The position numbers and the translations under genes were made by a program. DNA of 64,000 bases from Xenorhabdus sp. BG5 (GTDB lineage: Bacteria; Pseudomonadota; Gammaproteobacteria; Enterobacterales; Enterobacteriaceae), in NCBI RefSeq assembly GCF_015163665.1, contig NZ_JADEUG010000001.1, positions 124,001 to 188,000 of the forward strand. Reading direction: 5' to 3'. Under the pieces are notes generated by a model, which was not told where the DNA came from, ran no database searches, and saw nothing but the letters and a program-made list of their open reading frames with translations. Of this stretch, positions 47,171 through 57,205 are shown piece after piece. Each line of letters opens with the position of its first letter. The stretch's first letter is position 1.

Positions 47171-47491
47171 CTATTTCTGCACCCAATTACCATTAATGCC
47201 AAGGACATATTCGCCTGAAGCTGCACGGTTTACCAACTTCTCTCCTGCCATCCTGGCAACTTGCTCTGTCGTCATGTTGTTTTGAGCCGCGATTTCAGCA
47301 TATTTCTTTTGCCGTTCATCATTAACTCTTTTCACTACTGATTGGGCATCTTGGTTATTTTTTACCGGTGCCAGATAACCGCTAAATGTCTCTCCTACCA
47401 GCCCCTGTTTTTTTGCCTCATTTAGCGTCATGCTCATGGCAAAAGAACTGAATAACAGGCTTAACAGAAATATCATTCCTATTTTTTTCAT
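47171..47491 (-). CDS. ydbL: YdbL, DUF1318 periplasmic protein
   Basis: 106 aa with a Sec signal peptide (MKKIGMIFLLSLLFSSFAMS). The rest ('LNEAKKQGLVGETFSGYLAPV', then 'INGNWVQK') is the typical DUF1318 domain. In E. coli it works with YdbH and YnbE, keeping YnbE from forming over-long assemblies. It is the last gene of the ydbH-ynbE-ydbL operon, 10 bp after ynbE. Confidence 0.93.
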   Translation of the reverse strand: MKKIGMIFLLSLLFSSFAMSMTLNEAKKQGLVGETFSGYLAPVKNNQDAQSVVKRVNDERQKKYAEIAAQNNMTTEQVARMAGEKLVNRAASGEYVLGINGNWVQK

Positions 47492-47501
47492 GTGTCAGCC
47501 C

Positions 47502-47726
47502 TTAGAATAAGTTAGCGTTGTTTTTAAGCATATCTTCAATTTGCCTGTCAACTTTAATATGAATTTCATGCTCAATTTTGACATTCATATTGATGTTGAT
47601 GGGCTTATCCGGTGTCGCCACTTCCAGCCTGAGACAGCCCATCAATGCCATACTGAATAAGGCTACGCTGATCCACATTACACCCATTCTTACTGTTGGC
47701 AACTTGAATCCAATATTTGTTATCAT
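47502..47726 (-). CDS. ynbE: YnbE, outer-membrane lipoprotein
   Basis: 74 aa (E. coli 61). The lipobox 'ALMGC' puts the lipidated Cys at residue 31, after a slightly long leader; a shorter start at Met14 or Met17 is possible. The mature part 'INMNVKIEHEIHIKVDRQIEDML' is highly typical of YnbE. With YdbH it forms a periplasm-spanning bridge for lipid transport in E. coli. Its ATG overlaps the ydbH stop (ATGA). Confidence 0.92.
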   Translation of the reverse strand: MITNIGFKLPTVRMGVMWISVALFSMALMGCLRLEVATPDKPININMNVKIEHEIHIKVDRQIEDMLKNNANLF

Positions 47727-50347
47727 TTATCACTCCCACCCATCACAGATATATTTTTCTGCAACCATTCTTCCAGATTACTGCCAAAACGCAGGCTACG
47801 CCATAATTGAAAAATATTCTCCTCATGATGATAGTTAAGCCTGACTTCACGTTTCCTATCTACCACGGGATTTACTCCACTAATCTCTGAATGCAATGTT
47901 AAGATCCCCAAATTATCGAGCGTAACATAAGCTTTTGAACGGTCGATTTCTAAATAACGCAGCCAATCCATTGCCATACCTGCCGATAAGTCATTTTTTC
48001 CTATAGAATCAACTGTGTCCTTATCCAACCTTAATGTCAGATAATCTTCATTGGATACCCATCCTCGTTGAATGATCCAACGTTTATCGTTTAATAATAC
48101 GGGTAATTCACCATAAATTTTTCCTGACATCGCCATTTGTTTGACTTTCAATACGCCAAATAATTTGCTCAAATTCAGTTTGTTAAACCGCAATACCGCG
48201 GCTTCTTTTTGTGGGATCTGTAATTGGTCCATCGCCAATTTTCCATCCAGCATATCCACATTCACATTGGTCAACGTCAATGGCCGTTCGTCCGTTGCCG
48301 GATAGTAACCCAGCAGATCGGCTGTTACATTTTGCATATCAAACAGACCCTTAATCGCCTTGATCCGCAACTGGACGGGCGATCTCAGCCCTAATTGCCA
48401 CGTGTCCTCCTGTAAACGCCACGGCAAAACAAAATCCAGGTCATTAATTTCCCCATTTTTCAGCCACATACCCGCATTTTTGACCACCCAATGACCACCA
48501 GCCAGCAATCCTTGCCCCTTTGCTGCGGAAAAATCAGCCTGAGCATAGAGAGTTCCACCAAGCACGGTAATCCCCAAATCTGGCGGAATTAAAGATTGAA
48601 AGGCTAATAATGATTGCTTCGGCCAGCGGGCTTCTCCCCTTAATCGCTTTCCATCCCAACGACTATAAAAGGGAATGGGGCCAATACCGTTAGAATATAG
48701 CTTACCATTCAACAGAAAGTTATCTGGGGATTCTCCTGCAAGCATGGCTTTAAAATCAAAGGCAGGCAAAAAACCACCAGAACGAAATTCTGTTTTCTGG
48801 GCAGACAATTGTAAATCTCCCGTTAAATTGGGACGATCTGCTGCACGCTCCCAAATTAACGCATTTGTCAGTTTTAAGCGTGGTGCTTGCATCTTCACAA
48901 GACCATATTGGATAAAGTCAAAGCCGGTATTTAATGTATCTACTGTTATCTTTGATTGATTCCAACTTCCCCTGCCCGCGATATCCCATTTGGCTTGTAA
49001 CGGTGGTAAATGCCCATTTCCCCAATAACGCCAATTCCAATTTCCCTGATCGGGTATAAAATCCTTTGCAGCACCATCCAGATGTAGCTTAAATCTCCCC
49101 CAATAGCTGTCTTGTGCCGTCACAATAGCTTGAAGACGGCCGGTAAAGCCATCACGAGTCAAATAAATGCCTGCTAAAGGTAATCTGGCTTCCTTGACAG
49201 TCAATGTTTCACTGACCTTCCCCCATGCCCGAAACAGAGCACCTGGACGAAAAGTAATTTTAGGATCAACCAATGGCCCTGTAATAACGGCAGGCAATGA
49301 CATCGTCATGACCATCCTGCCGCTATTCATTTGCCCGGTAAACTGAAACGGAATATGAGCATTGGTTATATTGATTGGAGTTGGTTCCACGGAAAGAACA
49401 ACATTGCCTTTACCCTGCTCATTTTGGGTGACCAGATTTATCCGCCCACTGACAAACATACCTGATAGGCCTTTTTTCCATTGTTCAAGTTTAATATTTA
49501 CTCGTCCAGACAACGCTTGATGACTCTCCAACCATTGCCATTTCCCATTGACAATCTGGAACTGCGATTCGTCGAATGACCAAGGTAATTCTGCCAATAG
49601 CTGCTGATTTTTTTCTTTAATAACGGTGAACAACCCGCGCTGTTTCTGCCAATTCAATGCCAGTTGCAACGGTTCGGGATATTGGCTCAGAGATATGTGC
49701 GCTATGATTTGGCCTTGTTTTGGTAGCGTTGCAATATTTAAGGGCAATGCAATATTTCCATTCAGGGAAATCACCTGTTCAGGTAACTTCACAAAAAATC
49801 GCTGCACAATGAGATCTTGTTTATCGGTAATATGTGCATTGAGTTTTAATTTTTCCCCTTGATAAGAGAACATTTGCCCTTGGGGTGATGAACTCAATTG
49901 AAGTTTGCCAGCAAACTCCTGCCAAGGCATAAGAGCCAGCCGATCAACAGTAAGATTAACCGAAGGTATTGCAGATAATATCTCTTGCACAGATAGAGGA
50001 GCTGATTGCTCTTTTACTACAGGTAATTGCACCTGGCATTGGCTCTGGCTGTCAATATTGGCGGTATGAATGTTCCAGTGGCGATTTTCACTATTTTCCC
50101 CAGATAAATATTCCACAGATAGCCCAGAGACTTTGATCCATTCACACTCTTTTGCTTGCAATGACAATTCATCTAACCACAATCCATTGTTCTTCCATCG
50201 AGGTTGGCTCAAAGAAAAAGTGATTCCCTGTGGCAACCAATAACTGGCAATCAATGGTAACCAGTGTGGAAGCGTATACCATCCCATCGACACCAATAAC
50301 GCCAGCAGCACCATCATCACTGCAAACACGTTGAGTATTTTTGCCAT
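47723..50347 (-). CDS. ydbH: YdbH, AsmA-like intermembrane lipid-transport protein
   Basis: 874 aa from the ATG at 50347, which has an AAGGA ribosome site; a TTG at 50371 would add eight residues. One N-terminal membrane anchor (about 5-25) is followed by a long beta-rich periplasmic part as in TamB/YhdP/YdbH proteins. The C-terminal 'VRLNYHHEENIFQLWRSLRFG' matches the E. coli end. It spans the periplasm and, with YnbE, moves phospholipids to the outer membrane. Confidence 0.94.
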   Translation of the reverse strand: MAKILNVFAVMMVLLALLVSMGWYTLPHWLPLIASYWLPQGITFSLSQPRWKNNGLWLDELSLQAKECEWIKVSGLSVEYLSGENSENRHWNIHTANIDSQSQCQVQLPVVKEQSAPLSVQEILSAIPSVNLTVDRLALMPWQEFAGKLQLSSSPQGQMFSYQGEKLKLNAHITDKQDLIVQRFFVKLPEQVISLNGNIALPLNIATLPKQGQIIAHISLSQYPEPLQLALNWQKQRGLFTVIKEKNQQLLAELPWSFDESQFQIVNGKWQWLESHQALSGRVNIKLEQWKKGLSGMFVSGRINLVTQNEQGKGNVVLSVEPTPINITNAHIPFQFTGQMNSGRMVMTMSLPAVITGPLVDPKITFRPGALFRAWGKVSETLTVKEARLPLAGIYLTRDGFTGRLQAIVTAQDSYWGRFKLHLDGAAKDFIPDQGNWNWRYWGNGHLPPLQAKWDIAGRGSWNQSKITVDTLNTGFDFIQYGLVKMQAPRLKLTNALIWERAADRPNLTGDLQLSAQKTEFRSGGFLPAFDFKAMLAGESPDNFLLNGKLYSNGIGPIPFYSRWDGKRLRGEARWPKQSLLAFQSLIPPDLGITVLGGTLYAQADFSAAKGQGLLAGGHWVVKNAGMWLKNGEINDLDFVLPWRLQEDTWQLGLRSPVQLRIKAIKGLFDMQNVTADLLGYYPATDERPLTLTNVNVDMLDGKLAMDQLQIPQKEAAVLRFNKLNLSKLFGVLKVKQMAMSGKIYGELPVLLNDKRWIIQRGWVSNEDYLTLRLDKDTVDSIGKNDLSAGMAMDWLRYLEIDRSKAYVTLDNLGILTLHSEISGVNPVVDRKREVRLNYHHEENIFQLWRSLRFGSNLEEWLQKNISVMGGSDK

Positions 50348-50595
50348 TAAATCCTTATCTCTTCTTGTCAACCTGAGAACAACTTCCTGTTATGATAATC
50401 TCATATCAGGCTCTGAGCCGATTTATTATATAAGCTATCCCCATGAATAGCTTATCCGGCGATTTATTCGAGTATAGCGAAAGATAACGCTTAGAACCTT
50501 CAGGAGACGTCATGATTGCAGTTAGTTTTGCAGCAAAGTGAATTTAATGAATGGCTCGAATGATTCTATAGTTACTGTATAGTGGAGATGTTGTT

Positions 50596-51591
50596 ATGAA
50601 ACTGGTTGTTTACAGTACAAAGCAGTATGACCGTAAGCATTTTGAAATGCTCAACCAAAAGCTTGGCTTTGATTATCATATCGAGTTTTTTGATTTTCCT
50701 TTAAGTCCACAAACGGCCAAAAATGCCGTTGGTGCAGATGCCGTCTGCATTTTCGTCAACGATGATGGTGGCCGGGAAGTGCTGCAAGAACTGGCAGAGA
50801 TGAATATCAAAATCCTGGCACTACGCTGTGCCGGATTCAACAATGTCGATTTGGATGCAGCGAAAGAATTAGGCATCCAGATTGTCAGAGTACCTGCTTA
50901 TTCCCCTGAATCCGTTGCTGAACATACTGTTGGGTTGATGTTATGTCTTAATCGACGTATCCACCGCGCCTACCAACGTACCCGCGATGCCAATTTTTCC
51001 CTGGAAGGGTTAACCGGTTTTAACATGTATAAACGCACTGCGGGCATTATCGGAACAGGAAAAATCGGTATTGCTACTTTGCGGATTTTGAAAGGCTTTG
51101 GTATGCGTTTACTGGCACATGATCCCTATCCTAATCCTGAAGCCTTGAATATGGGGGTGGAATATGTAGATCTGGATACTTTATATGCTGAATCGGATGT
51201 GATCTCCCTACATTGCCCCATGACACCGGAAAACCACCATTTATTGGATGAAACCGCATTCAACAAAATGAAAGATGGCGTGATGATCATTAATACCAGC
51301 CGAGGCGCCCTCATTGATTCCGTGGCTGCTATTAATGCACTGAAACAACAAAAAATTGGTGCATTGGGTATGGATGTTTATGAAAACGAAAGAGATTTAT
51401 TCTTTGAAGATAAATCAAATGACGTTATTCAAGACGATATCTTCCGCCGCTTATCTTCTTGCCATAATGTACTGTTCACCGGACATCAAGCATTCTTAAC
51501 CGAAGAAGCCTTAACCAGTATCAGTGAAACAACTTTGCAAAACATTCAGCAATTAGTTTCTGGAAAAACCAGTCCAAATCTTGTTGAATAA
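50596..51591 (+). CDS. ldhA: fermentative D-lactate dehydrogenase
   Basis: 331 aa (E. coli 329). NAD-binding 'GIIGTGKIGIATLRIL' (about 149-164) and catalytic Arg ('NTSRGALID'), Glu and His ('FTGHQAF') of the D-2-hydroxyacid dehydrogenase family are present. It reduces pyruvate to D-lactate in anaerobic growth. It is divergent from ydbH; in E. coli ldhA and ydbH are also neighbours. Confidence 0.97.
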   Translation: MKLVVYSTKQYDRKHFEMLNQKLGFDYHIEFFDFPLSPQTAKNAVGADAVCIFVNDDGGREVLQELAEMNIKILALRCAGFNNVDLDAAKELGIQIVRVPAYSPESVAEHTVGLMLCLNRRIHRAYQRTRDANFSLEGLTGFNMYKRTAGIIGTGKIGIATLRILKGFGMRLLAHDPYPNPEALNMGVEYVDLDTLYAESDVISLHCPMTPENHHLLDETAFNKMKDGVMIINTSRGALIDSVAAINALKQQKIGALGMDVYENERDLFFEDKSNDVIQDDIFRRLSSCHNVLFTGHQAFLTEEALTSISETTLQNIQQLVSGKTSPNLVE

Positions 51592-51627
51592 TTTTCAATA
51601 ATTACTCACAACTGTTCCTATGATTGT

Positions 51628-51653
51628 GATTACCCAGTTGATACTGGGTAATC
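51628..51653 (+). terminator. terminator hairpin after ldhA
   Basis: Perfect 11-bp stem gattacccagt / actgggtaatc with a 4-nt loop, 37 bp after the stop codon; T-tract absent, an AT-rich stretch follows. Confidence 0.65.
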
Positions 51654-51664
51654 AGGCATCAAAT

Positions 51665-51693
51665 AATAATAAAACCTCGCCAAAAGCGAGGCT
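51665..51693 (-). terminator. rho-independent terminator on the minus strand
   Basis: Stem cctcgc / gcgagg with a 5-nt loop; on the minus strand it is followed by TTTTATTATTATTT. It is placed 16 bp after the stop of the small ORF at 51709-51792, which it would terminate. Confidence 0.75.
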
Positions 51694-51708
51694 TATAGTT
51701 AATTTTTC

Positions 51709-51792
51709 TTATGACAATATAATGCCAATTGCCAATGTTACAGTAATCCAAACCCCTACAAACGTTACATAGCTCACCAATCTGTTCTTCAT
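51709..51792 (-). CDS. 27-aa single-pass membrane protein candidate
   Basis: ATG at 51792 with a GAGGG ribosome site about 8 bases upstream. The 27 residues are a short basic N-terminus (MKNR) and one hydrophobic helix containing 'YVTFVGVWITVTLAIGII'. A strong terminator follows directly on the same strand, so this looks like an independent transcription unit. It resembles in kind, not in sequence, the many tiny membrane proteins of E. coli (YoaJ, YoaK). Too short for ordinary gene finders. Confidence 0.55.
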   Translation of the reverse strand: MKNRLVSYVTFVGVWITVTLAIGIILS

Positions 51793-52038
51793 TTTACTTT
51801 CCCTCATTATCAAACAAACATCCGTAGCTGCACGGTAGTGGCCCTAACTATCTGACATAAAATATAAACAGCATTTAATATATATTTGGTATGCAGCATA
51901 AGTTCCATACTAATATTTATTACAAAGGGTATTAAATTAGCCAGGTTGTTATAGCAATAAGACAATGCTTAGGTAATAAAACTGAATAGAATAAGAAAGT
52001 TAGCTCAAAAAAACCACAACACGTGGTTTCTTAACGAA

Positions 52039-52350
52039 TTATTCACCTGAACCGGATTCAGTATGTGGTTTTTCGGGATATAACGATGCACTCCAGTTAC
52101 TGTAAGTGCAAACAAATATCGCAGGATCTTTGTTTGAAAATGGCGTAGCCATAGATTTGATTTTTTCCGCCAACTGCACGGATTCCATCGTCGAATGACC
52201 AATATAAGTTCCACTGGGCAGACGATGCCATTTCCCATTAGGAAAACGGATAGATTGGCTGAATTGATTCGCCGTCATCCTTTTATGTAATTTTTCATAA
52301 CCCTCAATACCCGTGCCATAAAGCTCCACGCGAATCAAATAACTTGCCAT
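52039..52350 (-). CDS. DUF2622-like hypothetical protein
   Basis: 103 aa. The N-terminus 'YLIRVELYGTGIEGYEKLHKRM' and central 'HRLPSGTYIGHS' fit the small DUF2622 family seen in enterobacterial accessory regions, function unknown. The C-terminus (after about 90) is a polar tail. It is probably cytoplasmic and transcribed alone. Confidence 0.65.
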   Translation of the reverse strand: MASYLIRVELYGTGIEGYEKLHKRMTANQFSQSIRFPNGKWHRLPSGTYIGHSTMESVQLAEKIKSMATPFSNKDPAIFVCTYSNWSASLYPEKPHTESGSGE

Positions 52351-52512
52351 TTCTCTTTCCTTGTTTTTGATTTTTGACCAAACAAGTTATCAGTTTTTCT
52401 TTACTGTTTAAAGTCAGAAAAACGGGAGAAAAATCCGATATTAATGCCAATTCCGGTACTTACATTATATGCATTTGATATAAAATCCCTTTTATATCAA
52501 ACAATAAGGTAA

Positions 52513-52947
52513 TTACATGGGTTTGTTAAGAATATGCTCTTCCCAATCCACCACATCCGCTTCACGCACAGCGATATGCCTGACAGAAATACGCTCCGCA
52601 TGCATGGCCGATTTTGAACCACTGACCAATGGATGCCAAGGAAGGAGTCTTTGCCCCTCGCCAATCAGACGATAAGCACACGTCTTTGGCAGCCATTCAA
52701 AGGTGTTCATATTCTCACGGGTCAATTTGATACAGTCAGGCTCGTATCTGAAACGATCTTCATAATTCTTGCACTGGCAGGTTTTAATATTCAGTTGATT
52801 GCAAGCAACATTGGTGAAATAAATTTCATCCGTATCCTCATCCATCAACTTATGCAGGCAGCACTGACCGCAGCCATCACATAGTGCCTCCCACTCTTGA
52901 TCTGTCATTTGTTCTAAGGTTTTCACCTGCCAGAAAGGTTGAGACAT
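52513..52947 (-). CDS. ycgN: YcgN, UPF0260 cysteine-rich protein
   Basis: 144 aa from the ATG at 52947, favoured because AGGA lies 13 bases before it while it touches the ATG at 52959. The cysteine cluster '[12 protein letters not shown]' (about 24-35) and '[10 protein letters not shown]' are family hallmarks, suggesting metal binding. The function is unknown. It lies 21 bp after ycgM and is probably co-transcribed with it. Confidence 0.92.
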   Translation of the reverse strand: MSQPFWQVKTLEQMTDQEWEALCDGCGQCCLHKLMDEDTDEIYFTNVACNQLNIKTCQCKNYEDRFRYEPDCIKLTRENMNTFEWLPKTCAYRLIGEGQRLLPWHPLVSGSKSAMHAERISVRHIAVREADVVDWEEHILNKPM

Positions 52948-52968
52948 AATTTCTGTCATTCCTCGTAG

Positions 52969-53625
52969 TTAAATCACTCTGGTTGTCAAAACGTGCTCAT
53001 TGAGAGAAACATCTAACACATCACCAGATTGCAATGGCCCTACGCCTTCAGGCGTTCCCGTCAAAATAATATCGCCCGGACGTAAGGTAAAAAAACGCGA
53101 CATGTAGCTAATCAACGGGATGATAGGCGTTCGCATGTCACTCGTATTGCCGTTTTGGCGCAATTCGCCATTGACTGTTAAAGAAAGTTCGGCATTTTGT
53201 GGATCACCAAAAGCATTGACAGGAATAAACCCCGATATCGGGCATGACCGATCAAATGCCTTACTTTTTTCCCACGGTTGCCCTGATTGTTTAAATTCAC
53301 GCTGCAAATCACGTAATGTCAAATCCAGTGCAGCTGCAAAACCTGCAATCGCCTGGCTGACTCGCTCCTCATTGGCATTCTTAAGTGCTGAACCAATCAA
53401 AACAGCCAATTCTATTTCATGGTGCACAGCACCTAATTCCTGTGGGATGAAAACAGGCTGGCGCAGATCACACAACGCTGTTTCAGGTTTGATGAATATC
53501 ACTGGCTCTTCAGTGGATTGGGAGCCCATCTCTTTCATATGCTTGTCATAATTACTACCGACACAAACAACCTTATTAGCAGGAAAATCCAACAATACTC
53601 CCTGCCAATCCCGATGCTGGTACAT
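52969..53625 (-). CDS. ycgM: YcgM, fumarylacetoacetate hydrolase-fold protein
   Basis: 218 aa (E. coli 219). The FAH-domain metal site is visible as 'HHEIELAVLIG' (about 68-78), and 'DIILTGTPEGVGPL' near the C-terminus is the family signature. Homologues (FAHD1-type) act on oxaloacetate or acylpyruvates. Its neighbours ycgN, ycgL and minCDE are as in E. coli. Confidence 0.94.
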   Translation of the reverse strand: MYQHRDWQGVLLDFPANKVVCVGSNYDKHMKEMGSQSTEEPVIFIKPETALCDLRQPVFIPQELGAVHHEIELAVLIGSALKNANEERVSQAIAGFAAALDLTLRDLQREFKQSGQPWEKSKAFDRSCPISGFIPVNAFGDPQNAELSLTVNGELRQNGNTSDMRTPIIPLISYMSRFFTLRPGDIILTGTPEGVGPLQSGDVLDVSLNEHVLTTRVI

Positions 53626-53662
53626 AACATGGTTCCTTTATCTGGTTTTCAGGATTTGATTT

Positions 53663-54748
53663 TCAGCGAGTGAGAAAATGAGTACGTTGCATAATACCGT
53701 CTGCCATCATACCAACACTGAGAGCAAAATAGTAAGAACGATTCCAGTGCATGATAGTGCGGAAATTTTGTGTCACCCAAAATGCCTGTTGGACTGAATC
53801 ATCAGGGATGACTATCCAACCTTTGGTATTTGCAGGCAACTTAGCAAAATGTGGAGATGAAATTCCCAATGCCTGCCACTGGGCAATGGTTTTTCCCTGT
53901 TCGGGTTTGACGCCTTCTAAAGCGATATCAAAGCCTGTAGGTAACGAAATGACATATCCCCAAGGTAATCCTTGTGTCCATCCTTCCTTATGTAAGTAAT
54001 TGGCAGTCGAGGCAAAAACATCTGCTTTATTGTGCCAAATATCAATTTGATCATCACCATCGCCATCGGCACCATACGTTAAGTAAGAGGTTGGCATAAA
54101 TTGGTTTTGTCCCATTGCTCCCGCCCAAGAGCCTTTTAGCGCCTGATCTTTATCAATATATTGATTTTCAATTATTTCTAACGCTGCCAGTAACTGTTTG
54201 ATAAAAAACACTTCTCGGCGTCCTTCAAAAGCCAGCGTAGATAAAGCCGAAATGACATCTTCTTTTCCCTGAAATTTGCCAAAACCACTTTCTAATCCCC
54301 ACAAAGCAACAATATAAGTTTTAGGTACACCGTATTTGTGGCTGATTCTTTCTAACAGGGGCTTATTATCCTCATATTCCCTTGCACCCTGTTCAATCTT
54401 CCAGGCTGGCAAGACACGGTTCAGGTAATCATCCAGAGTCACTTTTTTTTCTGGTTGGTTACGATCGGCTTTAATGACACGTGGAATAAAATGGATATTG
54501 GTAAATGCTCGATCCAATGTTTTTTCACTTATCCCCTGCTCTCTGGCTTGCTGTTTTAGCAAGGCCACATAGGCGGGAAACTGTGATGGTTCACGGGAGC
54601 TCAATGGAAAATCTTGCTCCAATGCCCTGACTTCGGCTTGGGATCGTGAAGCCAGCACGGATGGAGGGTACAATTGCTTGCCATTTAATGTACCGCACCC
54701 TGTCAGCAAAGTTGCTGTCAATAAAGTCAGCCCAGTGATTAATTTCAT
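53663..54748 (-). CDS. lytic murein transglycosylase, MltB-type lipoprotein
   Basis: 361 aa from the ATG at 54748, which has GGAGG at about 8 bp and begins a lipoprotein signal peptide (lipobox 'LLTGC', Cys18); the frame upstream to 54766 contains this ribosome site, so is not coding. The SLT_2 domain has catalytic Glu153 in 'ALWGLESGFGKFQG', and 'GSWAGAMGQNQFMPTSYL' (about 209-226) is the MltB/SltB signature. It cleaves peptidoglycan strands to 1,6-anhydro ends. Confidence 0.92.
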   Translation of the reverse strand: MKLITGLTLLTATLLTGCGTLNGKQLYPPSVLASRSQAEVRALEQDFPLSSREPSQFPAYVALLKQQAREQGISEKTLDRAFTNIHFIPRVIKADRNQPEKKVTLDDYLNRVLPAWKIEQGAREYEDNKPLLERISHKYGVPKTYIVALWGLESGFGKFQGKEDVISALSTLAFEGRREVFFIKQLLAALEIIENQYIDKDQALKGSWAGAMGQNQFMPTSYLTYGADGDGDDQIDIWHNKADVFASTANYLHKEGWTQGLPWGYVISLPTGFDIALEGVKPEQGKTIAQWQALGISSPHFAKLPANTKGWIVIPDDSVQQAFWVTQNFRTIMHWNRSYYFALSVGMMADGIMQRTHFLTR

Positions 54749-54797
54749 AAATCGGCTCCTCCTCAATAATTCAGGATCAGGCAGTTACCCGCGATTT

Positions 54798-55079
54798 TTA
54801 TTGCTTAGGCGGCTTATTTGGTGCCAGGTGCGCATTGAGCAAACTTTCCACTGGCGGTGGTACTTGCAGGTAAAAACCTTGCTCACTCAACGCGGTTTTT
54901 ACTTTTTCAATATCAGCATTAGCCAGTTTTTTTCTTTCAGATAATGAAATCATCATTGAATATTGAGGTTCACCAAATGCTTTTAACAACGCTTCAGGAA
55001 CGCGTGAAAAATTCCCCCTTTTTTCAATATACAGATATGTTTGGTCACGTTTTGGGCTTCTGTAGATTACACAAATCAT
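54798..55079 (-). CDS. ycgL: YcgL family protein
   Basis: 93 aa. '[24 protein letters not shown]' and '[12 protein letters not shown]' match the YcgL domain (PF05166). The function is not established. As in other enterobacteria it lies just upstream of, and divergent from, minC. Confidence 0.93.
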   Translation of the reverse strand: MICVIYRSPKRDQTYLYIEKRGNFSRVPEALLKAFGEPQYSMMISLSERKKLANADIEKVKTALSEQGFYLQVPPPVESLLNAHLAPNKPPKQ

Positions 55080-55235
55080 TGTTATAAACTCTTTTAAATT
55101 AACGCTGTGACTTGCTTGAATAATTCACTAACTATAACATGCTTATTATATCTAAGAATATCGTCTCCCAGAGGCTTAGGAAAATGTTTGTGTAAACTAC
55201 CTTGGGATACTTAACCTTGCTGAGTCAGAATATCG

Positions 55236-55919
55236 ATGTCACAATCGCCAATTGAGCTAAAAGGCAGTAATTTTACGCTTTCGGTCGTTCATTTATATGA
55301 TGACCAGCCGGAAGTTATTCATAAAGCTATGCAGGAAAAAATGGAGCAAGCGCCCGAATTCCTGAAAAATGCGCCCGTTGTTATTAATATATCTGCTCTC
55401 CCTGTTGATGCAGATCTCTCCACACTCCACCGAGCCATCGAGTCAGTAGGATTGCGCATCGTTGGCATCAGTGGTTGTCAAAACGAAGCACAGCGAGAAG
55501 TTGTTCTAAAATCTGAACTTCCTTTATTGAAAGAAGGTAAAAGTCAGAAAGTTCTTACTCAAGAAAATAAACCGGCTGAACCTATTTTCAAAAAAACTCG
55601 TATAATTAATACACCTGTTCGTTCAGGGCAAAGAATTTATGCACCAAACAGTGATCTTATTGTGACAAATAATGTGAGCGCTGGTGCAGAATTAATCGCT
55701 GATGGAAATATTCACATATATGGTGTGCTGCGTGGACGAGTATTGGCAGGCGCATCTGGTGATCAAGAAAGCCAGATTTTCTGCACCCATTTAAACGCTG
55801 AACTCACCTCTATTGCAGGTCAATATTGGCTCAGCGAGAAAATCCCAGAAAATTTTGTTGGCAAAGCAGCAAAATTACGTCTGATAAACAATGAATTAAC
55901 TATTGAAACTTTAGTCTAG
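55236..55919 (+). CDS. minC: septum-site determining protein MinC
   Basis: 227 aa (E. coli 231). The N-terminal FtsZ-interacting domain (1-110) and C-terminal beta-helix ('[36 protein letters not shown]', about 128-163) that dimerises and binds MinD are clear. It inhibits Z-ring formation at the poles. First gene of minCDE; minD begins 23 bp later. Confidence 0.97.
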   Translation: MSQSPIELKGSNFTLSVVHLYDDQPEVIHKAMQEKMEQAPEFLKNAPVVINISALPVDADLSTLHRAIESVGLRIVGISGCQNEAQREVVLKSELPLLKEGKSQKVLTQENKPAEPIFKKTRIINTPVRSGQRIYAPNSDLIVTNNVSAGAELIADGNIHIYGVLRGRVLAGASGDQESQIFCTHLNAELTSIAGQYWLSEKIPENFVGKAAKLRLINNELTIETLV

Positions 55920-55942
55920 CCCTTATAACAAGGAATCGCTTC

Positions 55943-56755
55943 ATGGCACGCATTATTGTTGTTACATCTGGTAAAGGTGGCGTTGGCAAAACCACTTCAA
56001 GCGCGGCCATTGCTACCGGTCTCGCCCAAAGAGGAAAAAAAACCGTCGTTATTGATTTTGATATCGGTTTACGGAACCTCGACCTCATTATGGGATGTGA
56101 ACGCCGTGTGGTTTTTGACTTCGTGAACGTCATTCAAGGTGACGCCAGCTTGAATCAGGCAATTATCAAAGATAAACGCACAGATAATCTCTATATACTG
56201 CCCGCTTCCCAGACCCGCGATAAGGAAGCACTCACCCGAGATGGCGTTGAAAAAATTCTGAATGAATTGGATCAACAGGGATTTGAGTTCATTATCTGTG
56301 ATTCACCTGCCGGTATTGAAAGCGGTGCATTGATGGCGCTCTACTTTGCCGATGAAGCAATTATTACGACAAACCCGGAAGTCTCTTCTGTTCGTGACTC
56401 TGATCGCATTTTAGGTATCCTGGCATCCAAATCACGCCGCGCAGAGCAAAGTGACGAACCTATCAAAGAGCACCTTTTGTTGACACGCTATAATCCAGGG
56501 CGTGTGAACCGCGGCGATATGTTGAGTATGGAAGATGTACTGGAAATTCTGTGCATTCCTTTGCTTGGTGTTATCCCGGAAGATCAATCTGTTCTCCGTT
56601 CATCCAACCAAGGGGAACCGGTCATTTTGGATAAAGACTCTGACGCGGGTAAAGCATACGAAGATACTGTTTCACGTTTACTCGGTGAAGAGCGGCCTTT
56701 CCGTTTCATCGAAGAAGAAAAAAAGGGCTTTTTAAAACGCCTGTTTGGGGGGTAA
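55943..56755 (+). CDS. minD: septum-site determining ATPase MinD
   Basis: 270 aa, the E. coli length. The deviant Walker A 'GKGGVGKTT' with the signature Lys11 and Lys16 is at the start, and the C-terminal amphipathic membrane-targeting helix 'KKGFLKRLFGG' is intact. It cycles between membrane and cytoplasm with MinE to position MinC. Confidence 0.98.
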   Translation: MARIIVVTSGKGGVGKTTSSAAIATGLAQRGKKTVVIDFDIGLRNLDLIMGCERRVVFDFVNVIQGDASLNQAIIKDKRTDNLYILPASQTRDKEALTRDGVEKILNELDQQGFEFIICDSPAGIESGALMALYFADEAIITTNPEVSSVRDSDRILGILASKSRRAEQSDEPIKEHLLLTRYNPGRVNRGDMLSMEDVLEILCIPLLGVIPEDQSVLRSSNQGEPVILDKDSDAGKAYEDTVSRLLGEERPFRFIEEEKKGFLKRLFGG

Positions 56756-56758
56756 CGC

Positions 56759-57028
56759 ATGGCTTTGTTAGATTTCTTCCTGTCGAGAAAAAAACCGACA
56801 GCCAATATCGCCAAGGAGCGGCTACAAATCATCGTGGCAGAGCGACGCCGTGGTGACTCTGAGCCTGCCTATTTGCCCGACATGAAACGGGATATTCTGG
56901 CTGTAATTTGTAAGTATGTACAAATCGATCCAGATATGCTTTCTGTGCAGTTTGAGCAAAAAAATGATGATATTTCTGTACTAGAATTGAATGTAACATT
57001 ACCAGAGGCTGAGGAATCGCCAAAATAG
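56759..57028 (+). CDS. minE: cell division topological specificity factor MinE
   Basis: 89 aa (E. coli 88). The membrane-targeting start '[30 protein letters not shown]' and the dimerisation domain '[21 protein letters not shown]' are typical. It starts 3 bp after minD and stimulates MinD ATPase. Confidence 0.98.
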   Translation: MALLDFFLSRKKPTANIAKERLQIIVAERRRGDSEPAYLPDMKRDILAVICKYVQIDPDMLSVQFEQKNDDISVLELNVTLPEAEESPK

Positions 57029-57115
57029 CAGTATCAAACGCCGCTATTTAATTTAAGGCGGTGATTTTTTAAAACAATTTGTTATTTAAATAATAGCGCA
57101 AGAAGTAAAGACAAT

Positions 57116-57144
57116 ATTCCCTGCCTGATATATAGGCAGGGAAT
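57116..57144. terminator. hairpin between minE and rnd
   Basis: Perfect 11-bp stem attccctgcct / aggcagggaat with a 7-nt loop between convergent genes. An earlier T-run at 57065-57070 after a weak GC stem may end minE. Confidence 0.65.
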
Positions 57145-57205
57145 AAAATTTACATCTTAAGTACTACATCTCATAAATAAGACCATAATGGTGACTGAAT
57201 TAACA

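Larger units (their letters stand above)
51592..52038. other. 447-bp region after ldhA with terminators and a small ORF
   Basis: Holds two hairpins (51628-51653 and 51665-51693), the 27-codon membrane ORF at 51709-51792 on the minus strand, and its AT-rich upstream region. The remainder up to 52038 has no feature I can name. Confidence 0.5.
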
